Positions 9,022 through 18,555 of a stretch of DNA of 44,284 bases are shown here, one piece after another. How positions within the stretch are numbered: the first letter of the stretch is position 1; each line of letters starts with the position of its first letter. The translations under genes were made by a program, and so were the position numbers. Source of the DNA: Penium margaritaceum (Eukaryota > Streptophyta > Zygnematophyceae > Desmidiales > Peniaceae); assembly GCA_023375785.1 (NCBI GenBank), contig SZWC01008659.1, positions 62,694-106,977 of the forward strand, in the 5' to 3' direction. A model generated the notes under the pieces. The model was not told the origin of the DNA, did not search any database, and was given only the letters and a program-made list of their open reading frames with translations.

Positions 9022-11724
9022 ATGGCTGGCGGCACCAATTCTGCAAAGTGCGCACAGTCAGCCGCCAGCACCACAAGGCTGCCCGTGCTAACAGGCGACT
9101 TCCTCACCCGCGCTCTGAGAAAGTTCGTCCGTCCCGTACCTACGACTGGTGGCTACCCTGGTTTCTTCTGTGGTGGTTGCGGTGGCACTTTTGCCGGTGG
9201 TGCTGACCGCATCCGGGCCACTTTGGGGCACCGATCCTGAACATCACCAAATGCAAGGTGGCACCTCCTACTGCCCGTGCCATCCTTGGCCTCCCCCCTC
9301 TTCCCCTGCCAAAAAAATCATTCACCGATGCGGACGAGAAGCTGTTCAAAGGTCATTGAGCTGTGAACTGGGTCGAGACGACCACGGAGAGGAAGGGGGA
9401 GGAGATGTGGGCGGCATCAGGCGATGCGAAGACAGCGGCAGAAGCAGATGCGGAGCAGAGCCAGGCTGCAGGCTCAGACGGGACCTCTCGGACCCCGCTT
9501 GCCACTCCAGATCTGCTCACTACCCCCCTGTCTGCTGCAACCCTCAACTCCACAAAGCAGACACTCATGAGTGACCACCTTGCAAATGCGTACAACAACC
9601 AGTGCCAGAAGACCATTGTCAAAGTCATGGCCAAAGCTGCTGTGCCGATATCCTTCTGCCGGGAGCGGGTTGTGCTGGATCTCGTGGAGGATGCCAGGCG
9701 CACAAACGCAAGCTTCAGGCTGCCAAGCAAGGAGAGGGTCCCCGAGGTCATCTTACCGCAGCTGGACAAGGAGCTAGAGAAGATGGAAGCACCTCGCCAC
9801 GATGGCTGGGAGATTTTTGGTGTGAGTCTGGGCGTGGATGAATGGTCTGATGTCCAGATTCGCCCCATCTATTCCGCCATGGCCACCAACGCTGAAGGGG
9901 TGGCCTACCTCTTCTCTCGCGATGCCAGTGGGTTGGTGAGAGATGCCAATCATGTGTCCGCAATCATTGACCAGGCCATAATGCATGTCAGCCCGGAAAA
10001 GGTGGTGCTCGTCTTCACCGACAGTGCCTCAACAAATAAGAAGGCCTATGAGGCCTTGAGGACCAGGTATCTTCTTTGCCCAATGTGCTACTCACAGTCT
10101 GGCCTTGGTGCTGAACGATGTGGGAAAGACTGAGTGGGGCCAGGGGGTGATTAGCAAAGCTGAGCATGTTGTCACATTTTTCAGAAACAAGGATCTTCTG
10201 CGCTCCTGATTGAAGGCTGAGTCAGGAGGGAGGGTGCTATTGCCAGCTGCTACTACACGCTTTGCTTCTGTGCACAGGATGCTTGAGCGCCTGTTGAGCA
10301 TGCGTGACTGCCTGCAGAAGATGATTTCCGGTGTCAAGTGAAAGGAGATGGGGGCTGGTAAGGATGCGGGTTGGAAGGCAAAAAAGAAGGAGGTCCATCG
10401 GATTGTGAAGATGGGGGTTTTCTGGGTGCAGGTCAAGGCCTTGGTGAAGCTAATGTACCCACTTGTCATTGCACTGCGCAAGGCTAACGCCGCAGGTGGC
10501 ACGGTAGGAATTGTGTATGAGACATTTCTGGACACGACCGAGGAGATCAGGAAGCTCGTTGTGGCTTGTGACCGACGCTGTGCTCTGTGCAATCCCGTGT
10601 GGGTGAAACATGCACTGGAGCGGGTCAGCAGCAGATGGACTAACCAGATGTCCTGTCCTGTGTTTACAGCCGCCCGACGAGTCCACCCACAACACTTTGG
10701 GCATAAACTCGATGGAAACGAGAAAATGGTCGAGGCATGGAACACAGTGGTGAACGCCCTGGTGCTGAAGAAGGACCAAGAGCAGCTGAACAGGGAGCTT
10801 GAAGGGTTTGAAAACACGCGGGTGACCTATGAAATTGAGCCCAGTCGTGCACGGGACGGAGAGAAAGCCAAAGCAGCAGTGCACCAGGTCATTGCAGGAG
10901 ACATGCCTGTGTTTAGGTGGCATGCACGGTTCCTCACCAGTCTGCCCGTGCTTCGTGCATTTGCCATGCGCCTCCTTACTCAGCTTTGCAGCTCCTCTGA
11001 CAACAAGCGTGTATTCAGCAAGCATCAGCTGGTGCAGACGGCGAGGAGGAACTGGCTGAAGGTGAAGACCCTTGAACTGCTGGTGCGGGTGAACGGTCGC
11101 CTAACGCGGTTGTACGGGCAGAAGAAGTCGAAGCAGGTGACGGCTGATCTGCATAAGCTGGTGGAGGAAGAAGAAGTAGAGAGTGAAAGTGACAATGATG
11201 GGGAAGTTGAAGTAGAGGCAGTTGATGATGACTCTGACGTGGTGGAATGGGATCCACTGATCTCAGAGGCTGGCATTCCTGGTGAAGATGAAGGCGGGGT
11301 AGGCGCTGAAGCCAACACAGGAACAGGGGAAGCAGCATTAGAGGATGAGGGCGGAGCAGAGGAAGATAATGAGGACTCCTATGATGAGGAGTTGGAGGAT
11401 GAGCAGGAGAGTGAGGGTGAGGAAGATGACGAGGAAGTAGCTCGGAAGCATGAAGGCAATGCTCTCAAAACTGCTGAAAAGGAAGTGTCCAGGATCCCTT
11501 GCACGGGAGTGAGGAAGCGGAAAGATTTGGAGGCAGATGTAGTGGAGGTTGCCAGTGCAGGAACCACCACTGGACAGTCAGGGTTGACTGTGCATACATC
11601 AGCTAGGGCAGGTGGTGGAGCAGCTGATGCTGCTCCACCAAAAGGCAGGAGATGGCAGTCTTCAGCAGCCAAGGCTGGGAAATCCTCTGGACAGTGTCCA
11701 AAGAGGAATTGTAGGAGCATTTGA
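9022..11724 (+). pseudogene. hAT-family transposase (BED finger / DUF659 / dimerisation domain), degenerate
   Basis: Cut-and-paste transposase of the hAT superfamily. ATG 9022 sits in a strong CACCATGGC context. Next comes a BED-like finger near 9163-9255 (FFCGGCGGTF, then His and Cys after a frameshift near 9217). DUF659 is at about 9800-10130: FGVSLGVDEWSD, IRPIYSAM, VVLVFTDSASTNKKA with the expected two aspartates. After a frameshift near 10070 it continues CATHSLALVLNDVGK and FFRN. The C-terminal dimerisation domain is at about 10900-11125 (CSSSDNKRVFS). There the Glu usual in 'SS..ER.FS' is Lys (11005-11007). Stops: TGA 9357, TGA 10207, TGA 10339. A tail of about 95 residues, mostly Glu/Asp (11161-11445), follows, then a basic end. 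Identity is sure; activity is excluded by five lesions. Confidence 0.9.
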
Positions 11725-12049
11725 TGTCATGTGCAATGCATGTTTTCTTTCAACAGCTATCTCCACTTCATTAGCCTTTTCTGTTGTACTTCCTTGAAAT
11801 GAATGTGTCAAAGGATAGCTAAGAATGGACATAGAAAACAATGTTAAAAAGCTATCTTCACTGCATCAAGGCTTGCAAGGAAATGAGATGTGAACATGAG
11901 ACTGCAAAAATGTCACAAGGTAGCTATGAATGAACATGGCTAGCAAGAGAAAGTGGCCATACTGACGAGACAAATGTTGGTTTTTGTGCGGAAATTGAGT
12001 TTTTCTGGTCCATACTTGTCCAGTATGGAAAAGCAGTTGAAGTTTTGGT
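11725..12049 (+). other. 3' region of hAT relic, noncoding
   Basis: AT-rich sequence after the transposase stop, without an ORF signature. It contains a small hairpin CCATACT-TGTCC-AGTATGG at 12010-12028. Confidence 0.5.
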
Positions 12050-12050
12050 C

Positions 12051-12071
12051 ATGGCACTGTGCTCCACTGTC
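12051..12071 (-). repeat. candidate right terminal inverted repeat of hAT
   Basis: ATGGCACTGTGCTCCACTGTC, whose reverse complement starts GACAGTGGAGCACA, pairs with 8470-8488. Together they are the best candidate ends of the hAT relic. Confidence 0.5.
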
Positions 12072-12086
12072 TAAGGGTGAACCGAC

Positions 12087-12177
12087 TTGGCCGAACCACA
12101 TCGACTTGGACTGACAAGGGCCGACTTCCGACGTATCCACGTCCGACGTGGACGTCGACGTCAACTTCCAGACGTAA
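12087..12177 (+). repeat. CGAC/GTCG-rich cluster, right of hAT gene
   Basis: Contains CCGACTTCCGACG, CCACGTCCGACGTGGACG and TCGACGTCAAC. It shares CGACTTCCGAC in direct orientation and ACGTGGACGT in inverted orientation with 8491-8576. It lies just outside the candidate right end, so one of the two assignments may need revising. Confidence 0.6.
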
Positions 12178-12395
12178 TCATGGGGATCACATGCATGTAA
12201 TAGTAAAAAGGGTGCAATGCAAACTGTGTCCCCCTTTGTACACGATTCATCAAACTTTCCCATCGTACGAATTGTTTTGATATGTGCACCCATAGTACTA
12301 CACTATTTTAAGACCATACCCATAGGACAAAACTTTGTTTGAAGACTATCTCGACTTCACTTTCTGTCGCTAACATCAGATTCTTACGTCAAATT
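12178..12395. other. unassigned interval
   Basis: About 220 bp between the CGAC cluster and the next LTR, with no coding signal or recognisable repeat. Confidence 0.5.
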
Positions 12396-13014
12396 TGTTG
12401 GAAAATAGGACACTGACAAGAGATATTTGACTCTCAATAACGGTTCAGGTGCAAGACCAAACCACCTTAACCAATGGCTCTCCAGTCATCTGACCTTCTG
12501 GGACCCAAACGTTTAGTCATCCCCTATCAATGTGGCAGGTGTCTCCCGCGTCCAGCTAGCAAAAAGAAGCCGTTGATGTGTTTTTTTGTTCTGTTTTGCT
12601 TGCATATTATAGAGGATGTTCAATCCCTCTCCGTAAACCCATCATAGCTCTATTCATCATGTTCACCTTTGATTTCGCGGATTTGTCGCTGTGTCTTTGC
12701 TCTGCTCGCTTCTCGCCTACTTCTCTTTTAACATCCAACCCCAACTCTCACACTTGCACACATTTTCTCTGTCACTCTTGCTCCTCCCTTCAATCCCTCT
12801 TGACTCATCAATTCTCCGTTTCCACCTCCGACATTCTCTCTCTCTGGACTCCTGTCTACCGCAGTACCTGACCTCAGCTTCTTCAACCTACACATCATCT
12901 TTTCTGCCAAACTCCTTGCATCACTTCATGGGTCCCTTCTTTATGTTTTCTCACGTTGCATTACTTCTTCATGCTTCTGCCATCACTCACCCTGCTGAAT
13001 CCAATAGTCTGACA
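12396..13014 (+). repeat. 5' LTR of LARD-like element
   Basis: Starts TGTTGGAAAATAGG and ends ...AGTCTGACA directly before TGGTATCAGAG. It aligns along its length with 15717-16154 plus 22472-22668, for example CCTTAA(C/T)CAATGGCTCTCC, GTAAACCCAT and CCTGACCTCAGCTTCT. Confidence 0.8.
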
Positions 13015-13032
13015 TGGTATCAGAGAATCAAG
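13015..13032 (+). promoter_or_regulatory. primer-binding site (initiator tRNA-Met type)
   Basis: TGGTATCAGAG follows the 5' LTR immediately. This is the standard complement of the initiator tRNA-Met 3' end. Complementarity drops after about 11 nt. Confidence 0.8.
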
Positions 13033-13795
13033 CAACATCATCTAGAGTCTACTAACCATGTCGGTGCCCTGCTACTGCCATCATTGCTCTGCATTATCAG
13101 CTCCTCTCCTGCCATTATCTTTTGCTGCTTCCGCTACCTACATCATCCTTCCCTACCTTTTCTTTGCTTCAGCTTCAAAATTGATCAGAGTCAAGATCAT
13201 CCTTGTGTCCATTCACCCGCATGTGGCGGCTTGTGTTCTTTGCTTCTTCTTGCTCCCATCCGCTTGGGTCTTCATCCGCCTTGCCGGCAGTTGATGTCAG
13301 AACCATCGTCTTGCCAGCTTTTCAAGCCTTGGTGGCTCTCATCATCGTGACTGAGCCCTGCATCAAATCACATGCCCTTGGCAACGTCCGACACTTCTTG
13401 ACCCCCAAAAGCTAAGATTAGCTCTTGAGTCGCCCTCTGATGCTATCTTCATTGAAACTTCTTTGTGCCTTTTCTCTCTTCGCCTCTGTCAACCTACATT
13501 GCCTCTCACTGACCTGCTGCCTGCTGATTCCACCTGTCTACTTCCTCTGCTACTTGCAACAACATCGGTGATCACTTGGGAAGGTCACCTCCTCATCACC
13601 GCTCACGTTTCCTACAGGGCCTTCCCTCTTCCCTTTCCTTGCAATTACCGTAACTGCCCTTTCCTGCTCCATCTGCTCCATCAGTATCATCATCATCTTC
13701 CTCCGCCTTCTCTATCCTTGCTTTGCGGCATCATCTTGAACCGCCTTCTCGTGCCGTCTCCTCTCATTTGTAGTAGCAACAGAACGTCACGCAGA

Positions 13796-13878
13796 GTCAG
13801 GATATTGGAAACCACCAGTCTTCCTGCTCTTCTATCTCGAGCCGTCTAGGAAACAAGCCGTCACTCTCTTGACTTCAA
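13796..13878 (+). repeat. internal diverged repeat A, copy 1
   Basis: Shares ACCACCAGTCTTCCTGCTC, CTCGAGCC and CA(C/A)AAGCC(G/A)TCACTCTCTTGAC-type blocks with 13934-14018, at an offset of about 137 bp. Confidence 0.8.
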
Positions 13879-13933
13879 CAAAAATTCATACTTTGCTAGA
13901 ACTTCCCTCGCTACAGAAGAAATCCTCTCAGTC

Positions 13934-14018
13934 TCAGGAAATCGGACACCACCAGTCTTCCTGCTCGTCGGACTCGAGCCAACTAGGGGCACAAGCCATC
14001 ACTCTCTTGACATCAGAG
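13934..14018 (+). repeat. internal diverged repeat A, copy 2
   Basis: Second copy of the unit at 13796-13878, about 80% alike by eye. Confidence 0.8.
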
Positions 14019-14333
14019 GAACTCCTTGCTTCATGAGCATCTACCGCTTCAACCTCCTTTCTTCATCTATGTCCTCAATAGCAGCTATCATATTTCCCTC
14101 TTCATCAATATCCACTCCCTTACTGCACTATGTCTTTTCCTCTCCTCCTTCCCATCAATCTCACCAGATTCATCACATTTCTCCGAGTCTTCATCAACTT
14201 CATTGCCTTCATCATCATCATCCTCTTCAAACTTCCTCAGCATCTTCATCATTCATCATTGGCAGTGCACATTGTTTTGCACCTGCACCCAATTCATCAT
14301 CAATCCACGGCTTCCTTGAAATCATCTTCTCAT

Positions 14334-14441
14334 CACAAGGATCCGTTCAGTCAAACTGCCAATCTTGCGGTGACTTGCGCTCATGCCGATTCCTTCATGA
14401 GTGCACGCAGTTTGCCCCTGCGTCCAAATTTCATCATCAGC
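14334..14441 (+). repeat. internal diverged repeat B, copy 1
   Basis: Shares AAGGATC(C/T)GT, a TTGC(G/A)GTGACT block and GTTTGCCCCTGC(G/A)TCCAA with 14690-14795. The pair shows that the internal region grew by segmental duplication. Confidence 0.75.
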
Positions 14442-14689
14442 TATTCACCTTCGCTTTTTTCATCAGCAAATGTCCCGCATCTGTGACTAGCACAAGAACC
14501 TACACGTGCTAGCTGTCTGTTTCACAGCAGTCAGCGCCCAAGCCAGTAGCACATTTCTCGCGACGCGTTGGCTCCTGCCTTCCCCTTGCCGCATCTTTAC
14601 CCCTCTATCAATCAGCACACGTGGTTTTGTCACTGTGCCCAGTTCCTCTTCCATCCATAGCTATCATCATCTTTGTCATTTCAGCTCAG

Positions 14690-14795
14690 CAGAAGGATCT
14701 GTCCGGTCGAACCGCCAGTGTTGCAGTGACTGGCACCCACAACGAGCCTTTCTACCGCGCATGTGGTTTGCCCCTGCATCCAATTCATCATTTCA
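14690..14795 (+). repeat. internal diverged repeat B, copy 2
   Basis: Second copy of the unit at 14334-14441, offset about 356 bp. Confidence 0.75.
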
Positions 14796-15716
14796 GTATG
14801 ATCCCTCCTTCATTTATTCTCTGCAAACCAAACTCATTCCGATTTGCATTCTTGTGTCGTGCATTCATCAAAATCTATGGCCAACCCTTGGGCCAGTCAC
14901 TGAACCCTTGATGAAGACAGACACAACATCCACAGCTGGACACAAACAGTGTCGACCATCACCAGTACCATCTTCATCAACAGTTCCCACATCTCAGACT
15001 TTCTTCTTGGCACATGAAAACACCAGAAAACACTACATAAACCTCCTCATCTTTATCATGCAACCTTTATACTTGTCCGGGGGCACCTCCACATCGTTGT
15101 TGACTTCTCCTCTAACTACCTACGAGAAGATTCAAGGTGTGCACCACAGCTGTAGCTCAGATTGCAACAAGAAGTGTGGAAACAACGCGTGATCACCCTC
15201 ATCTGCCATGACAATCCACAATATCCTCCCTTCCCCAGAGAACTTTGTGACACACCATTTCTCCAATGCAATGAGGTCCTGGATGAATGGGATGAGGAAG
15301 AGGAAGAAAAAGAAGTCTTGGAGCTCCCTGAAGCTCCTGTACCTCCCTCTGTAGTACCTCCTCGAACACATTGAACCAAGATCAGCCACAAGAAGGAGAG
15401 CAACATCAAGAAGATGGCAAACCCAAATCTATACATACCTCTACCCAGGGGTATGTGTAGATTTCTAAGGAGGACACAAATGTGCTCCTTGGAAAGCTTA
15501 AGTAACTTGGCAAGTGCTATTCCAGTGCTGAACTGGAAGAGAAATAGGAATAACGGCATCATGGAATTAGGTACTGGCTTCGCTCTTTCGTGTACCAGGA
15601 CCTTCACCCTCTCCTTACGGCTCATCCCACTGACATCGGAGCCATGTGAAAAAGTCTCCTAGAACGATGTGAAGGGAAAATTCTTGACAATTGGGAGAAG
15701 TACTGTAACTAAATCT

Positions 15717-16154
15717 TGTCGGACATTGGGGGTTTTTGGAACATAGGACTCCGATAAGAGTTATTCCACTCTCAATTATGGTTCGGGTCCAAGACCGAAC
15801 CACCTTAATCAATGGCTCTCCGGTCATCTGACCGTTTGGGAACCAAATGTTAAGTCATCCCCTAACAATTTGACAGGTGTGACTCGCGTCTGGATAGCGG
15901 AAAGAAGTCGTTGGTATGTTATTTTGTCATGTTCATCTTGCATATATGGAGGATGTTTATTCCCTCTCAGTAAACCCATAAAATTCCTATTCATCATGTC
16001 TGCCTTTGATTCTGCGGCTTTGCTACAGTGTCTTTACTCTGCTTGCTTCTCACCTACTTCTCTTTTTCTATCCAACACCAGCTCGCACACTAAAACATCT
16101 TTTCTCCAGTGCTCGTGCCCCTCCCTTCAATCCCTCATAGCTCATCAAGTCTCC
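15717..16154 (+). repeat. 3' LTR of LARD-like element, left part
   Basis: Begins TGTCGGACATTGG and aligns with the 5' LTR to ...CTCATCAAGTCTCC, where copia-1 interrupts it. The last five bases (16150-16154, TCTCC) are one copy of the copia-1 target duplication. Confidence 0.8.
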
Positions 16155-16735
16155 TGAAAACTTCATGGCGAATTCATAGCAACTTCTCTTGCTTGATTTG
16201 ATGCACAAACCGCTACGCTAGGGTTGTTTTTAGTGGCCATGGAGGTCCACACAAGCAAAAAAATTACAAGTGTCACTAGAGAGCAAGTTGTTTCTTGCTC
16301 GGGTGAGTCTCACTAGTCGAGGCTCACCCGACGGGCCGGCGAGCAAGGCTCACCGGCACGCACAGAAGGTGCGAGGGCAAATCTCCCTCATGCATTGGGA
16401 AAAGGGCAGGCTAGTCCTTGCCCTGCCCTGCACATTCAAGCACAACCTAGGCCACTGTTTGTAGCAAGACTAATCTAGGTCAGTCACAAAGTTCTTGTGT
16501 AACCCAGGAAAATGGCAAAGGACTAATGTTGGTCCGTAATGAGGTGGAGAGGCAGTGCATCAGCACTAAGTGGTAGAGGGAGAGGGAGGTCATGCTAGCA
16601 GGGTGGAGGCGACCACGCGTGTGGGACGAGGAAGTCACCAGCCGTCACGGTGCATCGCCTCCAATCTCTGCTCCCACATGCCCTGCGCACTCACGGCCAT
16701 CCACAAGAAGACATATGCACACTGAGAGATTAACA
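16155..16735 (-). repeat. 3' LTR of copia-1
   Basis: 581 bp, TGAAAACTTCATGG...GATTAACA on the + strand, homologous over its full length to 21886-22466. It contains two adjacent hairpins, 16281-16300 and 16300-16330. Confidence 0.95.
16281..16330. repeat. paired LTR hairpins (copy in 3' LTR of copia-1)
   Basis: GAGCAAG/CTTGCTC (16281-16300) is followed directly by CGGGTGAG/CTCACCCG (16300-16307 with 16323-16330). The equivalent place in the other LTR (22012-22031) is GAGCGAG/CTCGCTC, so one pair has changed on both sides and still pairs. Confidence 0.85.
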
Positions 16736-18377
16736 CACCCCCTTGGACGGGAGTGCGGCAGACATGCAACCAAGATGTTGTAGTTGAAGTAGGAGGGAGG
16801 AGGATGGTAGTGCCTTGGTGAGGAAGTCTGCTAGCTGCGCTTGACCGCTGATAGCACGCACCTCGACTGTCCCAGCCTCTACCGCCTCACAAACAAAGTG
16901 ATGTTCGACACTGATGTGCTTCGTGCATGGATGCAAAATACCATCATTCGCTGCAATGTGTCGGGCTGCTGAGCTGTCACAGTGCACGGGAAAAGCGGAT
17001 GTGTGCACTCCCAGTTCCTCAAGCAGACGTGCAAGCCAAATCCCCTCACATGTGGCCTCACCCAAAGCCATATACTCTGCCTCAGCCATGCTGCGTGCCA
17101 CACATGACTGTTTGGCGCTGCGCCACAACACAGCAGTCCCGCACACACGAAACACAAATCCGCCCTAACTGCGAGCAGCACGGTCCCGCGCATAATCAGT
17201 GTCACAATACCCATCAAGAGCAGGACCTGTGTCAGGGGATAACAGTAGACCGAGGGCAGCCGTGTCCAACACATAACAATAGCTTCAGTATTGATTTGTG
17301 ATGCTTGCTGCGTGGTTGTTGGCTGAACTGGGAAAGCACATTGACTGTGCAAGCAATGTCCAAACGTGTGGTAGAGGCAAGATATGAGTGGCTGTCGGTG
17401 ATCTCCTTGTACAGTGTGGGGTCTGTGTCTGGGCCATAGTCTGTGGTGCGTGCATCAAGCAGGTGTGTGTAAACATCAGGACTCATGGACGTGTGCTGCT
17501 GTGGGAGATGTAGTACCAAGTGCTGGAAACGTTCTGTGAGATGAGCAAGGAACCAACCTTGATGAAGGGTCAGGGTTTGTGCTGTGCGGTCATGTGTGAT
17601 GGTCATGCGTAGGAAGTTCTGTGCCTCACCTAGGTCTGTCATTTTGTAGTGAGCTGTGAGCAGTGCTTTGGCCTGTCCCATGAGCGTGAGGGACAGAGAC
17701 AGAAGCAACAAGTCATCCACATACACCAGCAATGCAACAGGCACACCATTGTCCCAGCGAAAAGACACTGAGGGGTCGCATGTCCTTTGTGTAAATCCAC
17801 CACATTCCAGAGTCCGGCGGATCTCTTTGTTCCAACACCTGGGTGCTTGTTTTAATCCGTACAAGGCTTTCAACAGGAGCCACACCCTGCCTGTTCCGTC
17901 CTCACAGCCCTCTGGCTTTTTGACATGCAGTTCTTTTTCCAATGCGTTCAGGAACACATTTTTGACATCCATCTGGTGAATATCCCAGTCCTCTTGTGTG
18001 GCTACTGCCAGCAGTGCATGACTGGTTGCATACTTACCCACGGGTGCATATGTATCAGTAAAATCCTGTCCCAGGATTTGATGAAAACCTTTGGCCACAA
18101 GGCGTGCCTTTTACTTCTCAATCAAGCCCTTGAGGTTCCTTTTCAGTCTGAACACCCATTTAACATCCATGGCCTTGCGGCCGGATGGCAAGGGCACCAG
18201 CTCGTACACCTCATGTTCCAACAGTGTATTCAGCTCAGCGACCATTGCCTTTTTCCATTCAGCAGCATCTGGACGCCCCCTTGCCTCTATTAGGGTCGGT
18301 GGTTTGGTTGCACCAAACCAAGGATGCAGTGCCGACAGTGTTGTAGAATTGCTTGTAGGCAAATTTTGGAAGGTCAC
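16730..18377 (-). pseudogene. copia-1 reverse transcriptase-RNase H
   Basis: The minus-strand RT begins near 18377 with EWKKAMVAELNTLLEHEVYELV and LPSGRKAMDVKWVF. One stop follows (EK*KARLVAKGF). Then come QMDVKNVFLN, YGLKQAP.CWN and the intact YVDDLLLL active site (about 17720). The frame changes near 17180-17270. RNase H follows: SMAEAEYMALGEA, CDSSAARHIAANDG, TKHISVEHHFV and DFLTKALPSS, ending at the LTR. Apart from one stop and the frameshift it is one of the better preserved polymerase regions in the window. Confidence 0.92.
16736..16744 (-). promoter_or_regulatory. polypurine tract of copia-1
   Basis: The minus strand reads AAGGGGGTG immediately before the 3' LTR TGTTAATC. Copia-2 has CCAGGGGGGTG in the same place. 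Confidence 0.75.
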
Positions 18378-18555
18378 GCAGAGATCGTCGCACTGGCTCG
18401 GGCGCTGGAGTTTCTGTAATTTCAGTCTCAGCTGGAGGGGTCAGAGGCTTGAGACCTGGAGGTGCCTTAGAGGCACTGGACTTTGTGCTGGCCAAGTCTG
18501 TGGATGAGAGCAAGTCAGTTGGCACAGGGGTGTCCATCTCATTGTCTCGCATTGG
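18378..18555 (-). other. Pro/Thr/Ser-rich linker of copia-1 polyprotein
   Basis: Minus-strand residues such as SSTDLASTKSSASKAPPGLK and PAETEITETPAPEP form the unstructured spacer between integrase and RT. Copia-2 has the same spacer (35678-35830). A frameshift near 18370 separates it from RT. Confidence 0.75.

Larger units (their letters stand above)
8470..12071 (+). mobile_element. hAT DNA transposon relic (limits approximate)
   Basis: A degenerate hAT transposase (9022-11724) lies between two inverted copies of a GTGGAGCACA-centred sequence, at 8470-8488 and 12051-12071. The right copy, read inward, begins CAGTGGAGCACA. The hAT superfamily typically has ends of the form CAG.G, so this is a plausible terminus. 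The 8 bp outside the two ends do not match, so either the true ends differ or the target duplication has decayed. The size (3.6 kb) is normal for an autonomous hAT. Confidence 0.55.
13033..15716 (+). other. pyrimidine-rich internal region of LARD-like element, no pol
   Basis: The + strand is strongly C/T-rich with many TCATCA and CTTC words to about 14900. Long open frames here are Ser/Leu/His/Pro-rich and look like composition artefacts. Near 15160-15660 the composition changes. A + strand frame (15162-15374) gives an acidic patch (DEWDEEEEEKEV) and another (15414-15662) gives 82 residues. I recognise neither. I searched for YxDD, zinc knuckle, D-S-G and integrase motifs and found none. Confidence 0.6.

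Noticed and set aside
10092..11025. Long minus-strand frames opposite the hAT transposase
   Set aside because: Shadows of the transposase coding strand, with no domain.
11015..11338. Ser/Pro/Leu-rich minus-strand frames opposite the acidic tail
   Set aside because: Complement of Glu/Asp codons (GAG, GAT), hence composition only.
12691..14512. Long + strand open frames rich in Ser, Leu, His and Pro (e.g. 12691-13350, 14033-14512)
   Set aside because: They follow from the pyrimidine-rich composition, overlap in several frames and contain no recognisable domain.
13796..14795. CRISPR-like array
   Set aside because: Repeats are long, diverged, only in pairs, and inside a eukaryotic LTR element.
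15116..15625. 169-codon minus-strand frame with a hydrophobic stretch, possibly a membrane protein
   Set aside because: It lies antisense inside an LTR element, its Ser run mirrors a Glu/Lys-rich + strand, and no family is recognisable.
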